DNA of 25,494 nucleotides from Bacteroidota bacterium (GTDB lineage: Bacteria; Bacteroidota; Bacteroidia; Bacteroidales; CAJPTX01). Position numbers and translations under genes: made by a program. How positions within the stretch are numbered: the stretch's first letter is position 1; each line of letters starts with the position of its first letter. Below the pieces are notes generated by a model. It was given only the letters and a program-made list of their open reading frames with translations, did not search any database and had not been told where the DNA came from. The DNA is taken from contig PDRH01000002.1 of NCBI GenBank assembly GCA_002748015.1, forward strand, positions 1 to 25,494, read 5' to 3'. Below, one piece after another: positions 14,482-23,082 of this stretch.

Positions 14482-15965
14482 TGGAGCAAGTGGAGAGGGT
14501 ATATAGCGTAGCGCATCTGCTGGAGGGGGTAAAATACCGTCTGGTGCAGGGGGAGCTGCCCGAGCGGGTGGAGGGCATTACGTCCGATTCGCGCCGGGTT
14601 GCCGCGGGCTGGGTGTTCGTGGCGGTGGCGGGTACGCAGCATGATGGGCATTCGTTCATTGAGGCATCGCTGCAGGCGGGTGCATCGCTGATAGTTGTCG
14701 AGCGGGATTTTCAGCTCCCTAGCTCTGAGGTGCCCATCCTGCAGGTGGAGAACTCGGCCGAGTCGCTGGGCATCATGGCGTCGAATTTCTACGGTAGGCC
14801 CTCCGATAGCCTGAAGCTTGTGGGGGTTACGGGCACCAATGGTAAGACCTCGGTGGCCACCCTGCTCTACCATCTCTGCCAGGGGTTGGGGTACAGGGCG
14901 GGGCTGCTCTCCACGATAGAGAACCGGATACTGGACGAGGTGCTGGAGTCGACGCATACGACGCCGGACGCTCTTGCGCTCAATGGGCTGCTGGCGAAGA
15001 TGGTGGCCAATGGGGTGGAGTATGCCTTCATGGAGGTGAGCTCGCATGCGCTGGTGCAGCGACGGGTTGCAGGGGTTCGTTTTGCAGGGGCGGTGTTCAC
15101 GAATCTTTCACGGGATCATCTGGATTACCATGGCACCTTCGCCGCGTACCGGGATGCGAAGAAGCTGCTCTTCGATGGGCTGGATGTGCAGGCCTTCGCG
15201 CTGGCCAATAGGGATGATCGCAATGCTGAGGTCATGCTGCAGAATAGCCAGGCACGGCGTTGCTACTATTCCGCCCATGAGGTTGCCGACTACAATGGTA
15301 AGCTCCTCCATGAGGATGCGGACTCCATGGAGCTGGAGATTGCAGGCGTTTCGGTGCATGTCCTGCTGCATGGGCGTTTCAACCTCTACAACCTGCTGGC
15401 GGTGTATGGGGTGGCCGATTTGCTTGGGCTGGGCGATTCGCAGGAGGTGCTTCGCCAGCTGAGCGTGCTGGAACCCGTGCGTGGGCGTTTTCAGGGAATC
15501 GTTGGCCCGGAGAGGCGGCTGGCGGTGGTGGACTATGCGCATACGCCCGATGCCCTGAGCAAGGTGATAGATACGCTGCGTATCATTGCGCACCACCGTG
15601 ATAGCCAGCTGATTTCCCTGGTAGGGTGCGGGGGTGAACGGGATAAGGGTAAGCGTCCGGATATGGGGGCGATAGCCTCGTCGCGCAGCCTGTGGACGGT
15701 TCTTACCTCGGATAATCCTAGGGGTGAGGAGCCCGGGAGTATTATAGCGGAGATGTATGCCGGGGTGCGCCATGAGTACCGCTCGCATGTGTTCCGGATC
15801 GAGGATCGGCGGGAGGCCATTCTATATGCGTGCATGCTCTCGGAGCCTGGGGATGTGATTCTGATAGCGGGGAAGGGGCATGAGAACTACCAGGAGATTG
15901 CTGGGGTGCGACACCCCTTTGATGATGCTGAGGAGGTTCGCCAGGCCTTTAGCCAGCTAGATTAA
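14478..15965 (+). CDS. murE: UDP-MurNAc-L-Ala-D-Glu:meso-diaminopimelate ligase MurE
   Basis: This 495-residue Mur ligase has three domains. These are an N-terminal UDP-binding domain (about 1-108, SDSRRV..G.VFVAVAG), a central ATPase domain with the P-loop GTNGKT (119-124) and MEVSSHAL, and a C-terminal domain with FN.YN, EPVRGRFQ, VVDYAHTPD and LVGCGGERDKGKRP. The motif DNPR (412-415) is the amino-acid specificity signature of meso-DAP-adding MurE; lysine-adding enzymes differ there. The cell wall is therefore predicted to be DAP-type, as expected in this phylum. The enzyme adds the third residue of the stem peptide in the cytoplasm. The start overlaps the ftsI stop by 4 nt; a second ATG follows immediately (14481). 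Confidence 0.96.
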   Translation: MMEQVERVYSVAHLLEGVKYRLVQGELPERVEGITSDSRRVAAGWVFVAVAGTQHDGHSFIEASLQAGASLIVVERDFQLPSSEVPILQVENSAESLGIMASNFYGRPSDSLKLVGVTGTNGKTSVATLLYHLCQGLGYRAGLLSTIENRILDEVLESTHTTPDALALNGLLAKMVANGVEYAFMEVSSHALVQRRVAGVRFAGAVFTNLSRDHLDYHGTFAAYRDAKKLLFDGLDVQAFALANRDDRNAEVMLQNSQARRCYYSAHEVADYNGKLLHEDADSMELEIAGVSVHVLLHGRFNLYNLLAVYGVADLLGLGDSQEVLRQLSVLEPVRGRFQGIVGPERRLAVVDYAHTPDALSKVIDTLRIIAHHRDSQLISLVGCGGERDKGKRPDMGAIASSRSLWTVLTSDNPRGEEPGSIIAEMYAGVRHEYRSHVFRIEDRREAILYACMLSEPGDVILIAGKGHENYQEIAGVRHPFDDAEEVRQAFSQLD

Positions 15966-15986
15966 GGATAGAGGAGGAGCAGAGGG

Positions 15987-17222
15987 ATGCTATATAGTCT
16001 TTACCATGCGCTCGCGCATTACGATATTCCGGGGCTGGGCCTGCTACGGTACCTGTCCTTCCGGGCGGGTGTGGCCTTTGTGCTGGCCCTGCTGGTTACG
16101 GTCGCCTTCGGGGGGCGTTTTATACGCATAATGCGCCGGCTGCAGATAGGTGAAGAGATTCGCGATCTGGGCTTTGAGGATCAGATGGCCAAGCGTGGTA
16201 CGCCGACGATGGGGGGTATTCTCATCCTGGCGGCGACGATTATTCCGAGTCTCCTGCTGGCCGACTTGCGGAATCCCTACATCTTCATCATGCTGGTTTC
16301 TACGGTATGGCTGGGGCTCATCGGCGGGACGGATGACTATATTAAGGTGTTTCGTGGGAATAAGAAGGGGCTCAATGGGTGGATTAAGATCATGGGGCAG
16401 GTGGGGCTTGGTCTGTTCGTCGGGCTAATGCTGTTCTGCAGTCCGCGGGTGATGGTGCGGGGGGAGTCCCCCCAGCAGACCAGCGGCGAGCGGATGGAGG
16501 TTGTGGCCGTTGATGCGAATGCTCAAGAAGTTGTGTATGAGAAGAACCTAAAGACGACGATTCCCTTCCTGAAGGACCACGAGTTGGACTACCGGGATTT
16601 GGTGCCCTTCGAGGGTAAGGTAGGCAATGTGATAGCCTGGGGGCTATTTGTCTTCGTGGTGGTCTTCATCGTTACGGCGGTGTCTAACGGTGCGAATCTG
16701 ACCGATGGGCTGGATGGGCTGGCGGCGGGGTCGAGCGCGCCAATGGCCATGGTGCTGGGGGTCTTCGCCTACCTTAGCGGTAATGTTATCTATGCGAGCT
16801 ACCTACATATAATGTATATCCCTGAAGTGGGTGAGCTGCTGGTGTACATCGCTGGCTTCATCGGTGCGCTGGTAGGCTTCCTCTGGTACAATGCGTACCC
16901 GGCGCAGATCTTCATGGGCGACACGGGTAGCCTGACGATTGGCGGTGTGCTGGGGGTGTATGCCGTACTGGTGCGTAAGGAGCTGCTGCTCCCGGTGCTC
17001 TGCGGGGTCTTCCTGCTGGAGAGCCTTTCGGTGATTCTGCAGGTATCCTACTTCAAGTACACCAAGCGCCGTTTCGGTGAGGGCCGTCGAGTATTCCTGA
17101 TGTCCCCCCTGCATCATCATTACCAGAAGAAGGGTTTTGTGGAGAACCACATTGTTACGCGCTTCTGGATAGTTTCCATTCTGCTGGCTGGGCTGGCCGT
17201 TGTAACCCTAAAGATACGCTAG
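15987..17222 (+). CDS. mraY: Phospho-MurNAc-pentapeptide translocase MraY
   Basis: This 411-residue integral membrane enzyme has about ten helices. Family motifs are KRGTPTMGG, the aspartate pair Asp116-Asp117 in GGTDDYIK, NGANLTDGLDGLAAG (234-248), FMGDTGSLTIGG (Asp312) and the histidine motif MSPLHHHYQKKG (His376-378). It transfers phospho-MurNAc-pentapeptide to undecaprenyl phosphate, making lipid I. It is longer than the usual 320-360 residues because of a hydrophilic insertion at about 152-205, between helices; this insertion is common in Bacteroidetes MraY. A purine-rich GAGGAGGAGC stretch precedes the ATG and may act as a ribosome site. The gap to murE is 21 nt and to murD only 3 nt. 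Confidence 0.96.
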   Translation: MLYSLYHALAHYDIPGLGLLRYLSFRAGVAFVLALLVTVAFGGRFIRIMRRLQIGEEIRDLGFEDQMAKRGTPTMGGILILAATIIPSLLLADLRNPYIFIMLVSTVWLGLIGGTDDYIKVFRGNKKGLNGWIKIMGQVGLGLFVGLMLFCSPRVMVRGESPQQTSGERMEVVAVDANAQEVVYEKNLKTTIPFLKDHELDYRDLVPFEGKVGNVIAWGLFVFVVVFIVTAVSNGANLTDGLDGLAAGSSAPMAMVLGVFAYLSGNVIYASYLHIMYIPEVGELLVYIAGFIGALVGFLWYNAYPAQIFMGDTGSLTIGGVLGVYAVLVRKELLLPVLCGVFLLESLSVILQVSYFKYTKRRFGEGRRVFLMSPLHHHYQKKGFVENHIVTRFWIVSILLAGLAVVTLKIR

Positions 17223-17225
17223 GAT

Positions 17226-18584
17226 ATGAGCGCGAAGAGTGTAGTAGTTCTAGGTGGCGGTGAGAGCGGCGTGGGCTCGGCCATCCTGGCCCATAGGGTG
17301 GGGCATAGGGTATTCCTGAGCGACAGGGGTACGCTGAGCGATGCGCGCCGTTCGGAGCTGCAGAGCCACGGGATAGAGTTTGAGGAGGGGGTGCATACGG
17401 TAGAGCGTATCCTCTCGGCCGATGAGGTGGTTAAGAGTCCGGGTGTGCCTGAGACTGCCCCGATCGTCGTGTCGCTACGGGAGCGTGGGATACCGGTAAT
17501 CTCCGAGATAGAGCTTGCCGGTCGTCACATGGGTAAGGCGAAGACCATCTGCATAACGGGTAGCAATGGCAAGACGACGACTACCAACCTGGTATACCGG
17601 ATGCTCCAGATGGCTGGGTTGAATGTCGGTATGGTGGGCAATGTGGGCTATAGCTTCGCGTGGCAGGTGGCGATGGAGGCCCGGGACTACTACGTTGTGG
17701 AGCTCTCTAGCTTTCAGCTGGATGGTATGTACGATTTCCGCGCGGACGTGGCCGTTCTGCTGAATATTACGCCGGACCACCTGGATAGGTATGAGTACAA
17801 GCTAGAGAACTACGCCGCCTCTAAGCTACGCATCGGGCAGAATCAGGGGGAGGGCGATACGTTCATATACTGTGCCGATGATGCGGTGAGCCGGTCCATG
17901 ATGGAAGGGTTCACCCCTGGGGCTGGGAGCGTGCTACCCTTCACGGCGAGCGATGTGGTGGAGGGTATGGGGAGCTATCAGCGCGGGGAGTCCCTCCATA
18001 TTGCGGATGGGCTGGGGGGCTTCTCGATGCGCAAGGATGATATCCGCCTGCAGGGGAAGCATAACATGTACAACTGCCAGGCGGCGATGCTGGCCGCGCT
18101 GGCCGTTGGGGTATCCTGGGAGGCGATAGCTGAGGGTATGCGCCACTTCGAGGGCATCGCCCACCGGATGGAGCTGGCCGGGGAGCATAATGGTGTTCGC
18201 TACATCAACGACTCGAAGGCCACCAATACTGACTCGGTATGGTACGCCCTCGACAGCATGAAGACCCCGGTGGTTTGGATTGCAGGTGGGAAAGACAAGG
18301 GGAATGACTATGCTCCTCTGCTGCCCTTGGTGGAGGGGCGGGTGCATACGCTCATATGCCTGACGACTGATGCGGAGAAGCTACACGAGAGCTTTGCCGG
18401 GTCAATCGGGCGCATTGTGGATGCGGGGTCGGCTGAGGAGGCGGTAAACTTGGCGGCCGGGTATGCCCAGCCCGGCGATACGGTGCTACTCTCGCCAGCC
18501 TGCGCCAGCTTTGACCTATTTGATAACTATGAGCAGCGGGGCGAGCTGTTCAAAAAAGCAGTGGAGGAGCTAAGATGCAAGTAG
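17226..18584 (+). CDS. murD: UDP-MurNAc-L-Ala:D-glutamate ligase MurD
   Basis: This 452-residue Mur ligase is the usual length for MurD. The N-terminal Rossmann-like domain opens with VVVLGGGESGVGSAILA. The ATPase P-loop is GSNGKTTTT with Lys116, and ELSSFQLD and LNITPDHLDRY follow. The C-terminal domain has HRMELAGEHNGVRYINDSKATN, AGGKDKG and LLSPACASFDLFDNYEQRG. The last block and ELSSFQL separate MurD from MurC, MurE and MurF. It adds D-glutamate as the second residue of the peptide stem, in the cytoplasm, using ATP. It starts 3 nt after mraY, and its last 10 nt overlap the start of ftsW, a layout that suggests translational coupling. Confidence 0.96.
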   Translation: MSAKSVVVLGGGESGVGSAILAHRVGHRVFLSDRGTLSDARRSELQSHGIEFEEGVHTVERILSADEVVKSPGVPETAPIVVSLRERGIPVISEIELAGRHMGKAKTICITGSNGKTTTTNLVYRMLQMAGLNVGMVGNVGYSFAWQVAMEARDYYVVELSSFQLDGMYDFRADVAVLLNITPDHLDRYEYKLENYAASKLRIGQNQGEGDTFIYCADDAVSRSMMEGFTPGAGSVLPFTASDVVEGMGSYQRGESLHIADGLGGFSMRKDDIRLQGKHNMYNCQAAMLAALAVGVSWEAIAEGMRHFEGIAHRMELAGEHNGVRYINDSKATNTDSVWYALDSMKTPVVWIAGGKDKGNDYAPLLPLVEGRVHTLICLTTDAEKLHESFAGSIGRIVDAGSAEEAVNLAAGYAQPGDTVLLSPACASFDLFDNYEQRGELFKKAVEELRCK

Positions 18585-19765
18585 ATGGCACGCAGGGGAA
18601 CGTTTCTACCCCGAAGACCGAAGCGGTTATTAGCCGTCGTAAGCGCCTTTTCAGGGGCGACAGGCAGATCTGGATGATTATTCTGCTGCTGATGATGGTA
18701 TCTCTGATAGAGGTATATAGCACCACCGACACGCTGGCCTACCGGAAGATGGGTGGCGATACGGACTTCTACTTCCTCAAGCAGCTGAAGCACTTCCTGC
18801 TGGGGCTGGCGGTGATATTCGTGGTGCAGATGTTCGATACGAAGCTGTACAAGCCCTGGGGTGGCCTGCTGCTGCTGGGGGGGATGCTGCTGCTGGCCTA
18901 TACGCTGGTGAAGGGGGTGGAGGTCAATAGCGCCCGTCGGTGGACACACATACTGGGCAAGAGCGTACAGCCCTCTGACCTGGTAAAAATCCCCATGATG
19001 ATCTACCTGGCAACGCAGCTGGATCGGAATAAGAAGAAGGTGCAGGATTTCGCCTGGTCTGTCGTATTCTTGGTTCTGCCTATAGTTATTACCACGGCGC
19101 TCATTTTCCCCGAGAACCTCTCAACGGCCGTGCTCTTTGGGGTGGCCTCCTTCACGCTGCTGGCTCTGGGGAATATGCCCTGGAAGCATCTGTTCCTGAT
19201 AGGGGCGGTCATCGTTGTGGTCTTCGTTGGCGGGGCCTTCATCATGGCGAAGAACAACCCCGACAGCCGTGTTGCTACATGGGTGAGCCGCTTGACGAGC
19301 TTTGGGAGCGAGGAGGATAGCTTTCAGGCCCAGCAGGCAAAGATCGCTGTGGCCTCCGGTATGCTCTGGGGTAAGGGGCCGGGCAATAGCACCCAGCGGA
19401 TTATCCTCCCGCTCTCCTACTCGGATTTCATCTATGCCAACAGCATAGAGGAGGGGGGGCTGGCCCGGGGGGTACTTCTGATAGTACTCTACCTGTGGCT
19501 GCTGGTGCGCATTATGCGGGTGGTTCGACGGAGTAATAATCCGTACTACGTGTACCTCTCGGCAGGGCTGGGCGTAATGATCGTCCTGCAGGCCTTCGTC
19601 CATATGTGGATATCGGTGGGGCTGCTGCCCGTTACGGGTCAACCCCTACCCTTGGTGAGCATGGGGGGGTCCTCTATTCTCGTGGTTAGCCTTGCGCTGG
19701 GTATGATTCTTAGCATCGCCCGGATGCAGAAAAAGCAGGAGCTGTATGAGGGAGAGCAGGCGTAG
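18575..19765 (+). CDS. ftsW: Septal peptidoglycan glycosyltransferase FtsW (SEDS family)
   Basis: This 396-residue polytopic protein has about ten membrane helices after a basic cytoplasmic tail of 33 residues. SEDS-family features include NSARRWTHILGKSVQPSDLVKIP, FPENLSTAV and GKGPGNSTQR, then the motif LPLSYSDFIYANSIEEGG, and GLLPVTGQPLPLVSMGGSS near the C-terminus. FtsW polymerises lipid II at the septum together with FtsI. Its position between murD and murG is the classic dcw order and distinguishes it from RodA. The ATG at 18575 overlaps murD by 10 nt, and the gene end overlaps murG by 20 nt. Confidence 0.94.
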   Translation: MQVDGTQGNVSTPKTEAVISRRKRLFRGDRQIWMIILLLMMVSLIEVYSTTDTLAYRKMGGDTDFYFLKQLKHFLLGLAVIFVVQMFDTKLYKPWGGLLLLGGMLLLAYTLVKGVEVNSARRWTHILGKSVQPSDLVKIPMMIYLATQLDRNKKKVQDFAWSVVFLVLPIVITTALIFPENLSTAVLFGVASFTLLALGNMPWKHLFLIGAVIVVVFVGGAFIMAKNNPDSRVATWVSRLTSFGSEEDSFQAQQAKIAVASGMLWGKGPGNSTQRIILPLSYSDFIYANSIEEGGLARGVLLIVLYLWLLVRIMRVVRRSNNPYYVYLSAGLGVMIVLQAFVHMWISVGLLPVTGQPLPLVSMGGSSILVVSLALGMILSIARMQKKQELYEGEQA

Positions 19766-20861
19766 CTATCGGTTTATCGTTTCTGGCGGTGGCACGGGGG
19801 GGCACATCTTCCCGGCCATAGCCATAGCGAATGCCCTGGTGGCCGAACATCCCGGGTGTGAAATCCTCTTCGTAGGGGCGGAGGGGCGCATGGAGATGAC
19901 CCGCGTGCCGGAGGCTGGCTACCGTATAGAGGGGCTGCCGATGGTGGGCATGCCGCGTTCTCTTAATCCCTTGGCCATGCTGCGCTTTCTGCTGGCCTGG
20001 TTCAAGAGCAATAGGCGGGCGAGGCGTATCATCCAGGATTTCAAGCCTGACCTGGTTATCGGGGTAGGGGGCTACTCCTCTGCCCCGACGCTTGGGGAGG
20101 CGCAGAAGCTCGGTGTACCTACCTTCATACAGGAGCAGAATGGCTATGCCGGGCGAGCTAATAAGCTGCTGGCTAGGAAGGCCATGGCCGTGAGCGTGGC
20201 CTACGAGGGGATGGAGCGCTTCTTCCCGGCTGAGAAGATAGTGCTTACTGGTAATCCCGTTCGCCAGGTCTTTACCAAGGCGCTGCCGTCCGGGGAGCTT
20301 GCCCGGGCTGAATTGGGCTTGCCGCAGGACAAGCGGATAGTGCTCATGGTCGGGGGGAGCCTGGGGGCTGGCACGCTCAATGCGGCCGTTGCTGAGAACC
20401 TCTCCCTGCTGGCCGAGCATCCCGATACGTTCGTATGCCTCCAGACAGGAGGGCGAAACTACGAGGGTGTCAAGGCGCAGGTGGCGGGCTACGAGGGGGA
20501 CAACCTCATGGTGGTGGACTTCATCAAGCGGATGGATCTTTTCTACGCGGCGGCCGACCTGATCGTGTCGAGGGCTGGGGCTATCGCCATCTCCGAGCTC
20601 TGCATCGTGGCCAAGCCGCTGGTTCTTGTCCCTTCGCCGAATGTGGCCGAGGACCACCAGATGCGCAACGCCGAGACCCTCTCCAAGCGAGGGGCCGCCC
20701 TGCTCATACCCGACAATCAGGCCCGGGAGCAATTGCTACCACAGGCCTTTGCGCTACTAGGAAACACCGCGGAATGCCAGGCCATGGCAGAGAGGATAAA
20801 GCCCCTCGCCCGGCCGCATGCCGATAAGCATATAGTACAGATTATCAATCAAATAATATAG
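19746..20861 (+). CDS. murG: UDP-GlcNAc:lipid I N-acetylglucosaminyltransferase MurG
   Basis: This 371-residue GT28 glycosyltransferase is about the usual length. The N-terminal domain has the glycine-rich loop SGGGTGGH (13-20), VGAEGRMEM, GVGGYSSAPT and the substrate loop EQNGYAGRANKLLA. The C-terminal, UDP-GlcNAc-binding half has LMVGGSLGAGTLN, SRAGAIAISEL and PSPNVAEDHQMRNA. It converts lipid I to lipid II at the inner face of the membrane. The ATG at 19746 lies inside the end of ftsW (20-nt overlap) and is the only start giving the family N-terminus. murC follows after 11 nt. Confidence 0.96.
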   Translation: MRESRRSYRFIVSGGGTGGHIFPAIAIANALVAEHPGCEILFVGAEGRMEMTRVPEAGYRIEGLPMVGMPRSLNPLAMLRFLLAWFKSNRRARRIIQDFKPDLVIGVGGYSSAPTLGEAQKLGVPTFIQEQNGYAGRANKLLARKAMAVSVAYEGMERFFPAEKIVLTGNPVRQVFTKALPSGELARAELGLPQDKRIVLMVGGSLGAGTLNAAVAENLSLLAEHPDTFVCLQTGGRNYEGVKAQVAGYEGDNLMVVDFIKRMDLFYAAADLIVSRAGAIAISELCIVAKPLVLVPSPNVAEDHQMRNAETLSKRGAALLIPDNQAREQLLPQAFALLGNTAECQAMAERIKPLARPHADKHIVQIINQII

Positions 20862-20872
20862 GGGGAATAGCC

Positions 20873-22267
20873 ATGGGCAAGCCACACGTATACGCAGAGA
20901 TAAAGAGGGTGTACCTACTCGGAATAGGCGGGATAGGCATGAGTGCGCTCGCCCGCTACTTCCATGCGAAGGGGCTGCAGGTTGCGGGGTACGACCGTAC
21001 GCCCTCGGAGCTAACCCGTACGCTGGAGCGTGAGGGTATGGCGGTGCACTACGCTGATGATGTAAACCTCATCCCCGCTGATTTCCTGACACCGAGTCCG
21101 GAGAGCCTCATCATCTATACCCCGGCCATACCCGGGGATATGCGCGAGAAGCTGTTTCTCCTAGAGGCCGGCCATCAGCTCTACAAGCGCGCCGAGGTGC
21201 TGGGGCTAATCTCTAGGGCCTACACCACGCTGGCCGTGGCGGGTACGCACGGTAAGACGACGACCTCCACGATGCTTGCGCACATGCTCAGCGCAGCCAG
21301 GGGGTGTACGGCCTTCCTCGGCGGGGTGAGCCGGAGCGACAACTCCAACCTGATACTCCCCAAGCAGCACTCCGACCTCCTGGTGGCGGAGGCGGATGAG
21401 TTCGACAGGTCCTTCCTCCACCTTACCCCTCAGGTTACGGCAGTTACGTCGGTATCGCCCGATCACCTCGATATATATGGTACGCCTGAGCGGCTCGTGG
21501 AGACCTTCCGCCAGTTCGCCGGCCAGAATACCAGTAGGCGGTTGATAGTCCAGGCCGAGGCGGCTTGCCACTTTGAGGGATTAGACCTCGATGTCTGCAC
21601 CTATTCGGCCAGCGGTCAGGCGGACTACCAGGCGGAGAATATCAGCTATAACGGCCTATGCCATTTTACCCTATCTAGCCCCGTATCTGGGCGCTCGAGG
21701 GTGACCATGCGCCTTGGGGGGAAGCATAATATAGAGAATGCCGTGGCGGCCATCGCCATGGCCGAGCAGCTGGGTATACCACCGGCAGACCTCCTCCCGG
21801 CCCTTGAGAATTTCCAGGGGGTAAAGCGTCGCTTTGAAGTCTACCATGTGGGGGCTAGGGGTGTCTTTATCGACGACTATGCGCACCATCCCGATGAGAT
21901 AAGGGCCACCATACGGGCAGTTAGGACGATGTTCCCCACCCGGCATCTAACGGTTATTTTCCAGCCCCATCTCTACTCGCGGACGAGGGATTTTCTCGCC
22001 GGCTTTGCCGATGCCCTGGCCGGTGCTGACTCCGCCATTCTCATACCGATATACCCGGCCAGGGAGGAGCCCATCCTGGGGATAGACTCAAAGCTCATCA
22101 TCGATAGGATGCCCGAGGGCGTACGGAAGGTGTATACGGAGAAACATTTGCTGGCCGATGTGCTTGCGCGGGAGGAAACCGATGTGGTCCTCTCCATGGG
22201 GGCGGGTAGCATCGGTGAACTCGCCCCGCAGCTAGCGGAGGTCATCATGCTAAAGGAGAAAGCCTAA
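20873..22267 (+). CDS. murC: UDP-MurNAc:L-alanine ligase MurC
   Basis: This 464-residue Mur ligase has an N-terminal UDP-MurNAc-binding domain (YLLGIGGIGMSALARYF), and the MurC-type P-loop GTHGKTTT (124-131; Lys128) has His where the other Mur ligases here have Asn. ADEFDRSFLHL, SPDHLDIYGT, GKHNIENAVAAIAMA, DDYAHHPDEI and FQPHLYSRT complete the family pattern. It starts stem-peptide synthesis by adding L-alanine to UDP-MurNAc. The murG-murC-ftsQ order is typical of the phylum; murB, murF and ddl are not in the window and must be elsewhere. The TAA stop overlaps the ftsQ ATG by one base. Confidence 0.95.
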   Translation: MGKPHVYAEIKRVYLLGIGGIGMSALARYFHAKGLQVAGYDRTPSELTRTLEREGMAVHYADDVNLIPADFLTPSPESLIIYTPAIPGDMREKLFLLEAGHQLYKRAEVLGLISRAYTTLAVAGTHGKTTTSTMLAHMLSAARGCTAFLGGVSRSDNSNLILPKQHSDLLVAEADEFDRSFLHLTPQVTAVTSVSPDHLDIYGTPERLVETFRQFAGQNTSRRLIVQAEAACHFEGLDLDVCTYSASGQADYQAENISYNGLCHFTLSSPVSGRSRVTMRLGGKHNIENAVAAIAMAEQLGIPPADLLPALENFQGVKRRFEVYHVGARGVFIDDYAHHPDEIRATIRAVRTMFPTRHLTVIFQPHLYSRTRDFLAGFADALAGADSAILIPIYPAREEPILGIDSKLIIDRMPEGVRKVYTEKHLLADVLAREETDVVLSMGAGSIGELAPQLAEVIMLKEKA

Positions 22268-23058
22268 TGGCTAGATTGTTCAAAGTACTCGTGCTGCTCT
22301 TCGGCCTCGGCCTAATGCTCCTGCTGGGCTATAGCTTCGTCTATAGCGCAACGCAGGGTGCAGAGGAGCGTTGCGAGAAGCTAAGGGTGAGCGTGAAGGA
22401 CTCGGCTCACCATCGTTTCATGACCCCCGAGCGGGTGGAGCAGTACCTCCAGCTCAGGCTCGGGGTGCTCGAGGGGCTACGCCTCGATTCTATCAATACG
22501 CACAGGATAGAGGGCATCATCGCCGAGCTACCCAGCGTCCGTGAAGTCCAGGCCTACACCGTGGGTCTTGGTGAGCTACGCATCAACGTATGGCAGCGCA
22601 CGCCGCTTTTCCGCATTATCGATGGGAAGCAGGGGGCCTGCTACGTGGATGCCCATGGGAGGACTTTCCCCCTCGATAGCCAGTATGCCGCCCATGTACT
22701 CGTGGTTTCGGGCAATCTGCCTGCGCCCCCGCCCGATATAACCCACTGCGATTCTACCACCTCCGTGCGCTGGAGGACATTCTGGCCGCAGCTCTTTGAA
22801 CTCGTACAGTACCTGCAGCAGGATAGGCTCTGGAAGAACCTCTTCTGCCAGGTGTATATCGTCAGCCCGCAGCGCGTCGAGCTCATCCCACGTGTGGGGG
22901 GGCAAATCGTCGTCCTCGGGGCAATCGATGGGTATCAGTACAAGCTCAACAAGCTGTGGTCCTACTTCAGGACGGACCTCCCGCAGGAGGTTAGGGACCA
23001 GTACGCCCAGATCGACCTGAGCTATAGCAACCAAATAGTTTGCCAGAAGAAAAGATAA
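22267..23058 (+). CDS. ftsQ: Cell division protein FtsQ
   Basis: This 263-residue single-pass protein has an N-terminal membrane helix at about residues 5-27 (FKVLVLLFGLGLMLLLGYSFV) preceded by a very short basic cytoplasmic end. The periplasmic part contains a POTRA-like region (about 38-112) with LPSVREVQAY...LRINVWQRTPLFRII, then a beta domain ending in a conserved-looking DLSYSNQIVCQKK (DLRY-like in other FtsQ proteins). FtsQ links FtsL/FtsB to the rest of the divisome. The call rests on this architecture and on its place between murC and ftsA; family sequence similarity is low. It starts in a TAATG overlap with murC and is followed by a 24-nt gap to ftsA. Confidence 0.88.
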   Translation: MARLFKVLVLLFGLGLMLLLGYSFVYSATQGAEERCEKLRVSVKDSAHHRFMTPERVEQYLQLRLGVLEGLRLDSINTHRIEGIIAELPSVREVQAYTVGLGELRINVWQRTPLFRIIDGKQGACYVDAHGRTFPLDSQYAAHVLVVSGNLPAPPPDITHCDSTTSVRWRTFWPQLFELVQYLQQDRLWKNLFCQVYIVSPQRVELIPRVGGQIVVLGAIDGYQYKLNKLWSYFRTDLPQEVRDQYAQIDLSYSNQIVCQKKR

Positions 23059-23065
23059 TTCCTAA

Positions 23066-23072
23066 AGGAGGG
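23066..23072 (+). promoter_or_regulatory. Strong Shine-Dalgarno site for ftsA
   Basis: AGGAGGG lies 10 nt before the ftsA ATG at 23083. Most genes here lack a recognisable site, as is usual in Bacteroidetes, so this match stands out and confirms the ftsA start. It comes after the first 24-nt break in the otherwise overlapping murD-ftsQ run. Confidence 0.6.
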
Positions 23073-23082
23073 AGCCAGAGAT

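Noticed and set aside
14193..15047. 284-codon open frame on the minus strand opposite ftsI and murE
   Set aside because: It spans the junction of two certain genes, is low in complexity (rich in His, Arg and Pro) and has no recognisable domain.
19710..20732. 340-codon open frame on the minus strand opposite murG
   Set aside because: It is antisense to a clear murG, has no recognisable domain, and long antisense frames are expected in GC-rich genes with this codon bias.
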